64,000 nucleotides of DNA from Aphrophora alni (taxonomy: Eukaryota > Arthropoda > Insecta > Hemiptera > Aphrophoridae), in assembly GCA_963513935.1 (NCBI GenBank), contig OY740765.1, positions 78,155,054 through 78,219,053 of the forward strand, given 5' to 3'. This document shows positions 49,664 through 61,479 of this stretch, piece after piece. The notes beneath the pieces were generated by a model that was not told where the DNA came from, made no database searches, and worked only from the letters and a program-made list of their open reading frames with translations. Every line of letters begins with the position of its first letter. The first letter of the stretch is position 1. The position numbers were made by a program, and so were the translations under genes.

Positions 49664-50995
49664 AGGGGTTGTATGTGCGGTGGTTTGGTGGACTAAGACG
49701 CTACAAGGTGGGGTTGGAAGTAGAATGGATGGTCTCCAAAGGGTGGCTTGTTTGGCTATCACGGGGGCCATGGGGTCTACACCAACTGTTACCTTGAATG
49801 CACTTCTGGATCTTCCTCCCCTAGGGGTATATATTCAGGGACAGGCCAGGATGAGTGCATACAGACTACAGCAAACGGGTTGCTGGAGAAAGAGGTGGCC
49901 TGCAATCGGGCACTGCAGGATAAATCAAGTGGTCAACAGGGAAGTGTTAGACATGCCCTCAGATCACATGATACCTAATGTTTCATTAGACAAGCCTTTC
50001 AAGACGAAGATCTTCTCTAGGGAAGAATGGGAGTCTGGAAGGAGGTTATACAACGAGCAAGATATAGTCTGGTTCACAGATGGCTCGAAAACAGAGATGG
50101 GTACAGGCAGTGGCATTAACCCAGAGAGGTCCATCGTACTGAGCCTAGGTAAGCATGCTACTGTTTTCCAAGCAGAAGTAGGTGCTATCTCTGAATGCAT
50201 CAAGGAGAATCAAAGAATGAAATACATTGGTAAGAACATTCTGATTTTCACAGATAGTCAAGCTGCCATTAAGGCACTTAACACGACTAAGGTAAAGTCG
50301 AAGCAGGTATGGGACTGCATCTCATCATTGATAAAGCTTAGTCAGATGAACACGGTCACTGTTGGCTGGGTTCCTGGCCACTCAGGTATTGATGGTAATG
50401 AGAGAGCAGATGAACTAGCCAGGTCAGGCTCTGAATCCACTTTTGTGGGCCCGGAACCGGTGCTCGGAATCTCTTATGGACATGCCAGGGCAGCGGTTGA
50501 TAAGTGGATGCGGGAGGGGATGAACAGGGTCTGGACGAATTCAACCACTAGTAGACTTGCTAAAAGGTTAATTAGACCAAGCAAGAAACATGCGGAACAA
50601 CTCATCTCTCTCAGAAGGGATAACTTGAGGTGGGTGGTTGGTCTCTTAACGAGCCACTGTCACCTCAGAAAACACCTACACAGGATAGGAATTGCTGCAG
50701 TTAATACATGCAGGAAATGTGGTTTGGCTGAAGAGTCTGCAGAACACATTCTTTTAGAGTGTGAGGCGCTAGGACGAGCCAGGCTGTACTCTCTAGGCCC
50801 TCCGGGGAAAGAGATGGAAACCATCCTAGACAACCCTATCGGTAGTATCTGTTCCTTCATAAGGATGACGGGTATTACTGAATGGGTGTAGGAAGGAAAT
50901 TGGGGCGGCAAAAGACCTTTAGGTCGACGCCGGTGAGGCCTCTGATGGAGGTTATCACAGCCCAGTTTAATAAAAAAAAAAAAAAAGGGGTTGTA
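49664..50995 (+). mobile_element. 5'-truncated RNase H-bearing non-LTR retrotransposon with target duplication
   Basis: The insert begins at 49674 and ends in a 15-base A tract at 50986. GGGGTTGTA occurs on both sides (49665-49673 and 50987-50995), while the 3' LTR has this sequence once at 57334-57342 with no insert. That gives a filled site and an empty site within one element. The insert contains only the end of the ORF2 protein, the usual result of incomplete target-primed reverse transcription. Confidence 0.93.
49680..50891 (+). CDS. C-terminal part of non-LTR ORF2: RT end, RNase H, zinc knuckle
   Basis: An open 403-codon frame. Residues 1-60 (MVWWTKTLQ..., LQRVACLAITGAM) are the RT thumb region. 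The RNase H domain follows: WFTDGSKTEMGTGSG near residue 132 (first Asp), FQAEVGAI (Glu), IFTDSQAAIKAL (Asp) and VPGHSGIDGNERADELA (His and last Asp), so all four catalytic acids are present. The tail has LLTSHCHLRKHLHRIG and CRKCGLAEESAEHILLEC, a CCHC-like knuckle. The first Met is internal to the ancestral protein. The catalytic RT domain and endonuclease are missing, so it is immobile. Such RNase H plus knuckle tails occur in I, LOA, Jockey-group and related clades; the exact clade is not resolved. Confidence 0.92.
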   Translation: MVWWTKTLQGGVGSRMDGLQRVACLAITGAMGSTPTVTLNALLDLPPLGVYIQGQARMSAYRLQQTGCWRKRWPAIGHCRINQVVNREVLDMPSDHMIPNVSLDKPFKTKIFSREEWESGRRLYNEQDIVWFTDGSKTEMGTGSGINPERSIVLSLGKHATVFQAEVGAISECIKENQRMKYIGKNILIFTDSQAAIKALNTTKVKSKQVWDCISSLIKLSQMNTVTVGWVPGHSGIDGNERADELARSGSESTFVGPEPVLGISYGHARAAVDKWMREGMNRVWTNSTTSRLAKRLIRPSKKHAEQLISLRRDNLRWVVGLLTSHCHLRKHLHRIGIAAVNTCRKCGLAEESAEHILLECEALGRARLYSLGPPGKEMETILDNPIGSICSFIRMTGITEWV

Positions 50996-52077
50996 AGTCG
51001 GTGTCTGAAATGGTAAGACGCATTTTTGTGTGTGGAAAGGTACAATTTTTGTAGAACAATGTAAGGTAAAGTGAAAATAAATGTTTTAAAAAAATGAACG
51101 ATTAAAGACAGTATGTAATATCGAGAAGTTGTTGTACCGAAAAAACTGTAAAGAATAGACATTAGGTGTCTTAAAAGCAAAATGGACAATGAAATAAGAA
51201 AGCGTGACGTGGTAGAAAATGTATTAGTTTTATGTGAACAATTCTAAAGGTGTTTTAATAAAAGAGACAGTGGACTTTTGTTTAACTGAACTTTAAGTGA
51301 ATAAAAGAGAAAGAATATGGGATAGTTTGCGAATAGTGAATTCCCAATGGAGGTGATCAACCTTTTCACAAAATATGCGAGGAATGGCGGATTTCTGTCA
51401 TCAATTAGAAAGCTTCACGTTACAAAGTGGTAACATATAAAACAGACAATATCAATACCATTTTTTAAAATTGAATCAATATTATTTAATTCATGTTGCA
51501 CAATAAGGTTAATTGTAGAATTTTTATATATAATTAAGATGTCCTAGTATTTTGTTTGTTTAGTAAATGTAAGTGTTTTTTTTTTAGATAAATGATTTTT
51601 TTTTTCAAGATAATAATATAAAATTTTTAACTCAATTCAGAAAATAATTCAAGATAAATTTAAACTTAAAATGAGACAAAACGTTCTCATACTAGAATCA
51701 TTTTTAATTGAAGTTGCAACTATATTAAAATAAAATCATGTATTAAAGCTTTTAAGTCTCTTCAAGACAAAATTTTATTATAATTAATAGGATACAATAT
51801 CTAATGATTGATTTATGTATTTGTTCTATAATATGTGTTTAATAAAAAGATGTTCAGTTTCAGAAAAATAAATAAGGATTTCTTATTTACCAGATAACCA
51901 CTGTTAGTACACTTAAAAAAAGAAACACGACCCTGAGAACATTCTAATTCAAAGTAAATTTTTATATTTTCAAAATAAATGAGTTAATTCCATCTGGCGC
52001 CCTTAGCTGAGAATTTTTTTATAAATTGTTTAATGATACAAGAAGTAGTTTACACCCCGTTTAATTTAATATTTACA

Positions 52078-55000
52078 ATTGTCGCTTCAACTTACGGGCT
52101 GTTTGTCTATATTTGAGAAATATAGGCAAATAAGTCGAAAAAACAAGAAGTTTTTGGTAAGTTGGAAATTCTTAAAAAGGTAAGAATGTTCATAATTAAT
52201 TGAAATAGAATAAGAATAATTTCTCTCAATTTTTAAAATAATAAGTGAATGATAAAATAATTAAGAAGTGTTAAAATAAGTAACTAAAAAAAATTTTAAA
52301 TAGATTTTAAAATGGATTTAGAACAAATGGATAACTTACAAATAGAACAGGCTCTTTCAGGGCTAGAAAATAGTGATGATTTGTTTGATCAGTGTGGGCA
52401 AAATTGAATACCATTATCAGAAAGAATAGAAGAAAATGTAGGAATAGGGAATTTAAGTGAGGATGAGAGTATAACTAGGCAGGATATTGTGAATGTGGTA
52501 ATAGGAATTGTAGAAGAAACTAGGGAAACAAATAATCTAGATCAAAATGAGAGTATAATTAGTAATGATAGTATGAATGGAAGTTTTTATGGGTATACTG
52601 ATAGTGAAGTAGGAAGAAGTAAGGTAAATGAAGGTGAGAGTGTAATGATGTAAATATTAAGAGAAATGAGACAAAATAGATTAGAAGCAAAACAATATTT
52701 AGAGAAGGCCAAAGCAGATATGAAAAAAAAAATGTAGAATTAAGTACATAATAAGTTTGATCAAAATAAGTTAGAAATAAATGCAAAATTTGATCAGAAT
52801 AATTTAGAGTTAAAAGAGATAAGTAATAAGTTTGATCAAAATAGATTAGAGGTAAAACAAGATTTAAAGCAGAACAAGGTAGAAATTAATGCAAAATTTG
52901 AAGATTTCATTATAAATTTGATCAAAATAGTCTAGAGGAAATAAAACCAAATAATGTAGATATGAATGTTAAATTTGAACAAAATAGTCTAAAGTTAGAT
53001 AATATAGATAAAGAGTTAAAACAAAGTAAAATAGAATTAAGACAGGATCATTTAGATTTAAAAAAAGAGAGGAATAGAAAATTTGAGGAGAATAGGGTAG
53101 AAATAAAAGAAAATTATGTAAAGTTAGAACAGGGTTTGAAACGGGAAATTAAACAAATGGGAATTAGCATATCAGAAATGTTAGGTCAATTTTAAGAAAA
53201 AATAATTGTTAAATTTGATGAAAAACAAGATAAAATAATAAGTAATGTGTGTGAAAATGATTGTGTTATGGAAACTAATGACAATGTAGAAAATGAGTTA
53301 TGTAACAGTGAGGAGAAATTAGAATTTGAACTATTTGATATAGTAGAAGATATTTTGATGGAAATTGGAAATGAGATCAACAAAGTTTAAGTCAGTTAGA
53401 AGGGGAAATTGAAATTAACAAATTTGATGGGGTAAATGATGATGTAAGCAAGGTTAGCAATCTTGTAAACAAGGAACAAATAAATCGAAACAATGGTGTG
53501 AATGAGAATTTAACTAAAATACATAATTTTGTAAACAAAGTGTCAGATAATGTAAAAGTACTATCAGTTTTAAATGTAAAGAAACAGAGCCGTTTTAGAG
53601 TAATAGGTTTTGAACAAAATTTGATAAATAAGTTTAAAAATGAGTTTAGAATGCAAGATCAGATTAATAAAAGTTTTTATGAAAAAGATAATTTTGAAAA
53701 TGAGTATGAAAAGTTGTTTGTAAAAACATTTCTTTGAAAGTGTAAAGGCATTCGATGGGGTTAAGGGTCTAGGGTCAGATAACAAAAGTAGGTCAGTTGT
53801 AAGAATGTTTGTGAGAGGGGGAAATCACCAAAATAAACTGTTAGTAAAAAATCTGTTAGAACTTAGGAACAGTTTCAAAAGGAAGTCTAGTGTTAGGATG
53901 GTGTCTAACACAAAAGAAAATCATAAGAGAAAAGTTTTGTTTGAAAAGGTTGCTAGGTTAAGAGTTATTTTGACAAAGAAACACATGTATACCAAAATGT
54001 TTGGATGAAATGGTAATCACTGGAAGAAATAAATAGTCTGTCTGTATTTAGGTCGTATTGAATAACAAATTTGGAAAGGATTATAATAATGTAAAAAGTT
54101 TTTAAAGCCAAACGGGCGTGAATAAAGAGTAATATTAGATAAATGCTTTGTTAGTTATTAGATTTAAGATTGATGGACAGTAGAATAAAGAAGATAAAAT
54201 ATTTACATTAAGAGATAGGATGTGTATAATAAACATTTAGTAAACCCTTGATAAGCTGAGCTATATTGGAAACGTATTGATGGAAGCAATGTTTAAGTTA
54301 CATACGATAAAAAATAGTCCTATGGACAGTCCATAACGTCTGATGTTCAATTATTTTAAGGCGAAAGAATCTAGCTAGGTAGAGTTGTGACAAAATTAAT
54401 AAATCAGGTTCTGAATTGTTGTATGTCAGAAAAGTTTAAGCTCTTTTCACATATAAGTTAAAACTAAGTAAAATGCAAATGTAAATGTAATGGTTAATTA
54501 GAAACAAGTTTTTTGGTAAGGTTTAATGAAGAAAATATTTGTCATAAAATAATAATTTTAATGACAGATCAAGTTGAATAAAATCTTGAGGAAACGAAAG
54601 ACGCATTGCGTAATAGCTAAGCCTGATAGATAGTAAAGTCAGTCAATGTTTAGGGATACAGAGATAGGAAGGATATAAGACACCTGTGCAATAGATGGAT
54701 GTCTGGAAAAAGTACAGTCGAGGTAGAAAAGCTACAGTCTGAATAAAACGAAGTGTTTCAAAATCAACTTGACTGATTTTGATGAAATTTTTTATAAATT
54801 TTATTTTTTATTCATTGACAATGAAGTTAAGTAATTAATAATGGGACCTTAAGTTTAAGATAAACTTATGGGTGTAGAGGTTGGGTTAAACGGTAGTCGA
54901 TATCATGTTTTATTCTTAGGAATAAGACATGTTAGACAGCATGGAAGATGTGTTGTGGTTGTAAGGTGTGTTTTGGGTTTTATTTTGAACTGAGTAGAAA

Positions 55001-56952
55001 TATTACGTTAACCATCTCATGTCTGAAAGCCATAATGCATTACTTTCATGTAAGTGTCTGTAGATGTAATCAGAAAGATACAATAAAGAAGTTGGTAAGA
55101 AGTACCAAGGAGAAGTTAAAGGACCTGTTTAGAATGACTACAAAATATTAAATTTTTAAAAAAGGTAGTTTCACGAAAATAAGTTTAAATTTTTTAAAGT
55201 TTTGATGTGTAATAAGGTAAATTAGGTCATCAAATGAAGGTTTAGTACAACTTAAGGACAAACTTGATATGGTATAATTTTGTGAGAAATAGAGACATTT
55301 GACAAAGGATAAAATAAGCACTAAGCTACAGTTTCAAATGTATTTATTAACTTATTTAGCTACAATTGTTTCGCCTTGCGGCATCTACGGGCTAATGGTA
55401 ATTTTGACACATTTGACAAAGTATGACATTGATAATTTTTATGTAATAAATATAGATCAATGAATGGAAGTGATAAAATTGTAGGTTTACAGAACTGAAT
55501 GAATTCGAACATTCATATTATCCGGACGTGACTAAGTTGGGAGTTTTAATGTTAATAGAGGAGATATGAAGTTTACAGGAATATAATAATGTAGTGTCAA
55601 ATAGAAAAATGAAGTCTATAAAGAGGTTTTTTGTAAAGAAAGTAATTTGGTTGCATTAAAGGGTAGTTTTTTTAATACGAGGTTTCTGCGATGATATAAG
55701 AAGATTTACGATGTTTATTGAGGTTAAGGAAGTTTTATGAGTCTACGATGATATAAGAAGATTTACGACGATTTATTGAAGTTAATGAGGTTTTTAATGA
55801 GTTTCTACGAGGACATATGAGTTTTTATTGCGACGAAATATGTCAGTTAACTAAGGAGTTCTGTGCATATAAATAAAAATAAAAGTTTTTTTTTTTAATA
55901 AGGAGTTGATGCAATCTGGTTATTAAGTTATGAGAGGCCTATAATGAGATGAGTTTTGAGATGAGATACTATGATGTAATATTTAATGTAAAAGTAGTTT
56001 TTAAAGGTAATAGATGATTTTTTAAAGATTTTTTAAGGAAGTTTAGTAGTATTTGTAATTTGAAGTAAAATGATGAATAATGAAGTTCTTTTTTATGTTC
56101 TAAGAGATCTATAAGGCAAATAAATTATCCTAGCAAGCACAATAAATTTATTTTGAGATTTTTATATAAAAGGAAGTAATATGAATGTAATAATAATTTG
56201 AAAAGATAATGTGTTCACATAAATAAGATAAGGGAAGTTTTAAAGATATAATACAATTTGGATGGAGTAATAAAACAATTAAGCAATAATAAACAATAAT
56301 AAGCAATAATAAGGTAAATGTAATAAAAAACAAAATGTATGTTATAATGTTAAAATGTAATAACAAGTAAATTTGTAAAACTTAAAAGATGTAATTGAAG
56401 AAAGTTTATGAGGTAAATTTGATATAAAGTAATAGATAGGGAAAAAATTGAGAAATCATTTGGCATAAGTTGTGTATGAGAAAAATAATTCTTCCGGTGA
56501 TAGTAAAAAGAGATTGATTTGAAAGAATCGACAAATTATAATTTGAAGTATGAAGCCTGCCGATGCATGGCTGATGAGATGTTTATGTTAACAGAGATAA
56601 GATGGGTTCCAGCCAGACTGTTGATTAAGCTAGAGATAGACTCGAAGCTAGAGATAAAGTGATGAGTTTTTTTTATATATACAGGATAGTTTGTAAATAC
56701 TGTAGTTAAGTATTGATAGATTTATTGATATTCAATTTGCTATTTTTAGGGTAGAGAGAGAAAGATTCTTATTTTAAATTTTGTTTGTTTAAAAAATATG
56801 AATATTCTTAAATTGCCGAAACTTTTGTTTAATTTGGAAATCTATAGGGATTTGTTTTTGAAATTTTTTTTGAAATTAAAAAATTGAAGATATGTAGTAT
56901 GAATATCTGTAGTTTTATATTGCATATTGAACCACAGATTTGGTGGAGTATT
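52078..56952 (+). mobile_element. Internal region of the D-E copy of the LTR family
   Basis: About 4.9 kb between LTRs D and E. It begins ATTGTCGCTTCAACT (matching the start after LTR B), has a broken gag-like frame at 52313-54010, and then non-coding blocks collinear with the B-C copy. No RT, RNase H, integrase or protease motif was seen in any frame. A fuzzy purine tract (TTTGGTGGAG) precedes the 3' LTR and may be the polypurine tract. Confidence 0.75.
52313..54010 (+). pseudogene. Gag-like coiled-coil protein, broken copy
   Basis: From ATG at 52313 (MDLEQMDNLQIEQALSGLEN) the frame is interrupted by stops at about 52405 and later, and continues in several pieces. Between 52740 and 53000 it has repeats of the type KFDQNxLEIN/KFDQNxLEVK, about 11-14 residues each. 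Then comes a Lys/Glu coiled coil (52962-53195) and a C-terminal part (53498-53737) homologous to the intact ORF at 30248-31402. The repeated KFDQN segment is absent from that ORF. Probably a gag-derived structural protein. Confidence 0.6.
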
Positions 56953-58418
56953 TGTAATACTCAATTTTAAAATTTAGCTTTGACATAAAGAATATTTGCT
57001 GAATAAGGAAAAGGGGATTTTATGATTGGTTTGAAAGAAATACAACGTAAATCAAATTAAAGTCTGAAAAGAATAATTGAGACAAGGGAATGAAAAATTA
57101 AAATGATTTCCAAAATATAAATTTAAGGTAAATAATGTTTAGTTATAAGATATAATAAATATTGAAGTGAGAGATTATTTTGTGAAAATAGACGATGCTT
57201 GTTGTCAAGCAAAATGATTTGGACAGTGTCCGTGGGACCAGAAATGTGAACCCTGTGATAGCGTTATGTAAAAAAGTAAGCACTTCGTGGAGACAGATGG
57301 AAGGGAACCTCTGAAGTGATCAGATGTGTTTGTAGGGGTTGTAAGTCGGCGTCTGAAATGGCAAGACGCATTTTTGTGTGTGGAAAGGTACAATTTTTGT
57401 AAAACAATGTAAGGTAAAGTGAAAGATAGATGTTTAAAAAAAATGAACGATTAAAGACAGTGTGTAATATCGAGAAGTTGTACCAAAAAAACTGTAAAGA
57501 ATAGACAATAGGCTTTTTAAAAGCAAAATGGACAATGAAATAAGAAAGCGTGACATGGTAGAAAATGTATTCGTTTTATGTGAACAATTCTAAAGGTGTT
57601 TTAATAAAAGAGACAGTAGACTTTTGTTTAACTGAACTTTAAGTGAATAAAAGAGAAAGAATATGGGATAGTTTGCGAATAGTGAATTCCCAATGGAGAT
57701 GATCAACCTCTTTACAAAATATGCGAGGAATGGCGGATATCTGTTATCAATTAGGAAGCTTCACGTTACAAAGTGGTAACATATACAACAGACAATATCA
57801 ATACCATTTTTTAAAATTGAAACAATATTATTTTATTCATGTTGCACAAAAAGGTTATTTGTAGAATTTTTATATATAATTAAGATGTCCTAGTATTTTG
57901 TTTGTTTAGTAAATGTAAGTGTTTTTTAGATAAATGATTTTTTTTTCATGATAATAATATAAAATTATAAACTCAATTCAGAAAATAATTCAAGATAAAT
58001 TTAAACTTAAAATGAGACAAAACGTTCTCATAATAGAATCATTTTTAATTGAAGTTGCAACTATATTAAAGTAAAATCATGTATTAAAGCTTTTAAGTCT
58101 CTTCAAGACAAATTTTTATTATAATTAATAGGATAAAATATCTAATGATTGATTTATGTATTTGTTCTATAATTTGTGTTTAATAAAAAGATGTTCAGTT
58201 TCAGATAAAATAAATAAGGATATCTTATTTACCAGATAACTACTGTTAGTACACTTAAAAAAGAAACACGGCCCTGAGAACATTCTAATTTAAAGTAAAT
58301 TTTTATATTTTCAAAATTGATGAGTTAATTCCATCTGGCGCCCTTAGCTGAGCAATGTTTTATAAAATCTTTAATGTTACAAGAAGTAGTTTACACCCCG
58401 TTTAATTTAATATTTACA
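56953..58418 (+). mobile_element. 3' LTR (copy E) of the TGTAAT LTR family
   Basis: 1466 bp, TGTAATACTCAAT to AATATTTACA, the uninterrupted partner of LTR D. TGGCGCCC lies at 58336-58343. It shows the empty site for the non-LTR insertion at 57334-57342. Element and LTRs are inside the large MYRF intron between exons at 59078 and 41174. Confidence 0.9.
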
Positions 58419-58633
58419 CAGTTCCCCCCTCCCATCATTAAAAATCTGATTTCAATTAATTTACTAGTCAGTTTTTTCAACATGAGCAAAGCAAGTGAAA
58501 GCTATATTTAAACACAAAATATTATATTTTATCACCACTAGTGTGTAGTGGTTGACACAAGCAAAGAAAGACTGCTACCCAAAGATGTATCAAACCAACT
58601 AAAAAATTATTTTTTGTCTTTTACATGTATGTA

Positions 58634-58815
58634 TAATATGGCCAGAAATAAACAATACTGAAAGCATAACATAAATAAATTTTATTCACAATACAATTTA
58701 TAAGTATATGTTTATTAGTTTTTTTCAAAAACTTATTTTAAGTCTTCTTCTTGTAGAACATGTTTACAATATGACCTCTGTTGTGTTCTAAGCAACACTC
58801 ACAGCAGTCACATAC
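58634..58815 (-). mobile_element. mariner-like transposon end fragment
   Basis: The text GCCAGAAATAAACAATACTGAA at its left edge and the sequence to about 58815 (ACAATATGACCTCTGTTG, AAGCAACACTCACA) match the left end of the 17.27-kb transposon (GCCAAAATAAACAGTATTGAA, TCAATATGACCTCCGTTC). Only the terminal repeat and the 3' end of the transposase region remain. Confidence 0.75.
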
Positions 58816-59017
58816 ATTTGTAATCAAGCTTGGTGCATTAAAACAAAAGTAATGTTCAAGTATGAATTTCTTATTAATAATGTTAACACCATTTTGAGGT
58901 TATTGACTAATTCACTATGGTAAACAAACTAGTAAATAGTGGAACAACAAAAACGGCAAGCAACATCTGTTTCAAACACAAAACATATGAATTAAAATTT
59001 CAGTATAATTTATTTCA

Positions 59018-59320
<303 letters not shown>

Positions 59321-59449
59321 TTAATTTAAATAAAATATATTACGCAATTTTAACATTGATATAAAGATAAGATATTATTCAGGAGATACATGTAAAGTAC
59401 TGTAAATGATTTTGACATATAAGTAACAAGTGTAGGTGATGATGATCAT

Positions 59450-59572
59450 GAATTTTTTTGCCTCAACCCCTACCCCCCCCCAAATTAACAATGAAAAAAT
59501 TTCAACCTGGACCAGGATTCAAACTCAGATCTATCAGTGATGTATGCTGATCCTTTACCAACTGAGTTACAC
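59450..59572 (-). repeat. tRNA-derived SINE head
   Basis: On the minus strand from 59572 the text TGTAACTCAGTTGGTAAAGG resembles a tRNA A box, and GAGTTTGAATCCTGG, about 35 bases on, resembles a B box. The tRNA-like part is followed by a C/G-rich run (59470-59478 on plus). The fold is imperfect, so a SINE or tRNA pseudogene is more likely than a working tRNA. Confidence 0.6.
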
Positions 59573-59630
59573 AATCATATATTGATCAACTGAGGACTGT
59601 TGATTCAAATTGTAAATCAACAGTAAATCT

Positions 59631-61471
59631 GTGCATGTGCACAATGCAAACTTTGAGGGTAGAATCCTTGGAATGTTGGGTGGTGAGTCTGATGACGACC
59701 AAAGTGACGATGATTTTGTGGACGACTCAGATGAAGACCCTGACTTTGTCATATGCGACAGTGGTGAAGATTCAACCAGTAGTTCTACTGATGACGATGC
59801 TGTTTTGGAAGATGATGAGGGTGACGTAACCAATATTATAAATGCTTTAGCTGTAAATGTACCGATCCCCCCATTTTTGATTGAAAGAACGAAAAAAACA
59901 GAAGCCGGACCTCCGATTGCTTGGATAAGTGATCCCCCTCCAATAAATGTAAGAAATACAGTTTGTAATATTATAAGAACAGGAATAGCAGGTCCTGCAA
60001 GAGCATTGGAAATAAGCCACGTAAAGTAGACATTTGGAAACTTTTTTGACTCAGATATAATTCTATAAATAGTCACTAACACTATTGTAAAACTAGCACT
60101 TGCTTGTGAGAAAATCCCAACCCCCGAAAAAGTAAATCTAACTACAGGAATACCAACATTGAAGAAGTCAATGCTCCAATTGGTCTTTTGCTGCTGGCTT
60201 CAATCCTAAAATCTAATGATTAAAGTATGGATTCTCTTTTTTCAAAAGATCAGTTTAGCCGTCCTTTTTTCCGAGCTACTATGTCAGGAAAACGCTATAA
60301 AATTCTAGTAGCATCTCTTAGATTTGATGAAACACAATCTCGAGAGGTTAGAAAAGCTACTGATAAAGCGGCTGATATTTCGGACATTTTTGAAAAAATT
60401 ATCAGTAACAGTCAAGCTGTGTATCGTCCTTCAGCATTTGTCACCATTGACGAAATGCTTGTACCCTTTCAAGGATGATGTGGTTTTAGGATGTACATGC
60501 CGAAGAAACCCCAAAAATATGGCATATAGGTAATGTACCTTGCTGACGCCAAAACATCGTACTTCTACAACTCGTACATTTACACAGGCAAAGGTAGTGA
60601 TGGATTTGGGCTGACTGAAAAACAAAAGGAACTTAGTATTCCAACAGTCACTCATTCAACTGTGTAAAGTCACAGAAGGCAGTAACAGAAATTTAACTGC
60701 TGATAATTGGTTCTTATCTTAGGAGGGTGTAGACAAGCTTCATAAGAAGAAGCTCCCCTATGTTGGCACTTTGAAAAAGGATAAACGCTGCATACCAGAA
60801 GAGTTTCTTCCTAATAAAAACTGTCCGGTTGTTTCTACATTATATGGCTTTAGAAATGATCTAACGCTTCTTTCGTATGTACCAAAGAAATACAGATCTG
60901 TGTGTCTTTTATCTAGCATGCACAACTCAATAGAAGTAAATCAGGAGAAGAAAAAACCTGAAATCATATGCTTTTACAACAGTACCAAAGCCGGAGTTGA
61001 CCTTTTTGACATGAAGTGTGGTGTTTTCTCCTCAAGCAGAAAAACTAGGCGGTGGCCAATAGCATTGATTTACAGACTTGTAAGCATTTGTAGTGTAAAC
61101 TCATTCATTGTTAATAGAGCTACGCAGAAACAACCATGTTAACACGATTTGACTTTCTCAAGAAACTCGGCTCCGATTTGGTAGGCCTTCATCTACGGAG
61201 GAGAATCACAGAAGTGGCTAACCTACCACGAGATCTGAAGCAGGAAATTTAAAAAATCCTTGGAGAAAATGATGCTTAACCAATAGAGAAAGGTGTGCCT
61301 GATGATCGGCTACCAAAAAGTAGGTCTTGTGAGAGGTGCCCTGCAGGAAGCGACAGAAAAACTCAACACAGATGCATAAAGTGCAACCATGCAATTTGTG
61401 GTCAATGTAAAGAAGAGTTTGTACAGCCTATGCTGCAGAGTGTGTTTAAAGTTGAGCAATTAAATCGTTGA
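59631..61471 (+). pseudogene. piggyBac (PGBD-like) transposase, frame-broken
   Basis: An acidic N-terminal region (59631-60029: SDDDQSDDDFVDDSDEDPD) is followed by a domain with TFGNFFDSDII, then 60227-60478 (PFFRATMSGKRYKILVASLR, and FVTIDEMLVPFQG with the first catalytic Asp). NLTADNWF near 60685 gives the second Asp and KAGVDLFDMKCG near 60992 the third. A Cys-rich tail (SCERCPAGSDRKTQ, CIKCNHAICGQC) ends at TGA 61471. All three catalytic Asp residues survive, but there are at least five stops or frameshifts, for example at 60028, 60477, 60721 and 61250. Length and order match a complete transposase. The ends of the transposon were not located. Confidence 0.92.
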
Positions 61472-61479
61472 AGTACTCT

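Larger units (their letters stand above)
49285..52077 (+). mobile_element. 5' LTR (copy D), interrupted by a non-LTR insertion
   Basis: Starts TGTAATACTCAAA, ends AATATTTACA. Without the insert at 49674-50986 it is about 1.48 kb and aligns almost base for base with the 3' LTR at 56953-58418, differing by point changes and small indels. It carries TGGCGCCC at 51995-52002. CAGC precedes it and CAGT follows the 3' LTR, fitting a four-base duplication with one change. Confidence 0.9.

Noticed and set aside
59567..60082. 171-residue minus-strand frame
   Set aside because: Shadow of the acidic piggyBac N-terminal frame on the other strand; Ser-rich from antisense GAT/GAC repeats, no own motifs.
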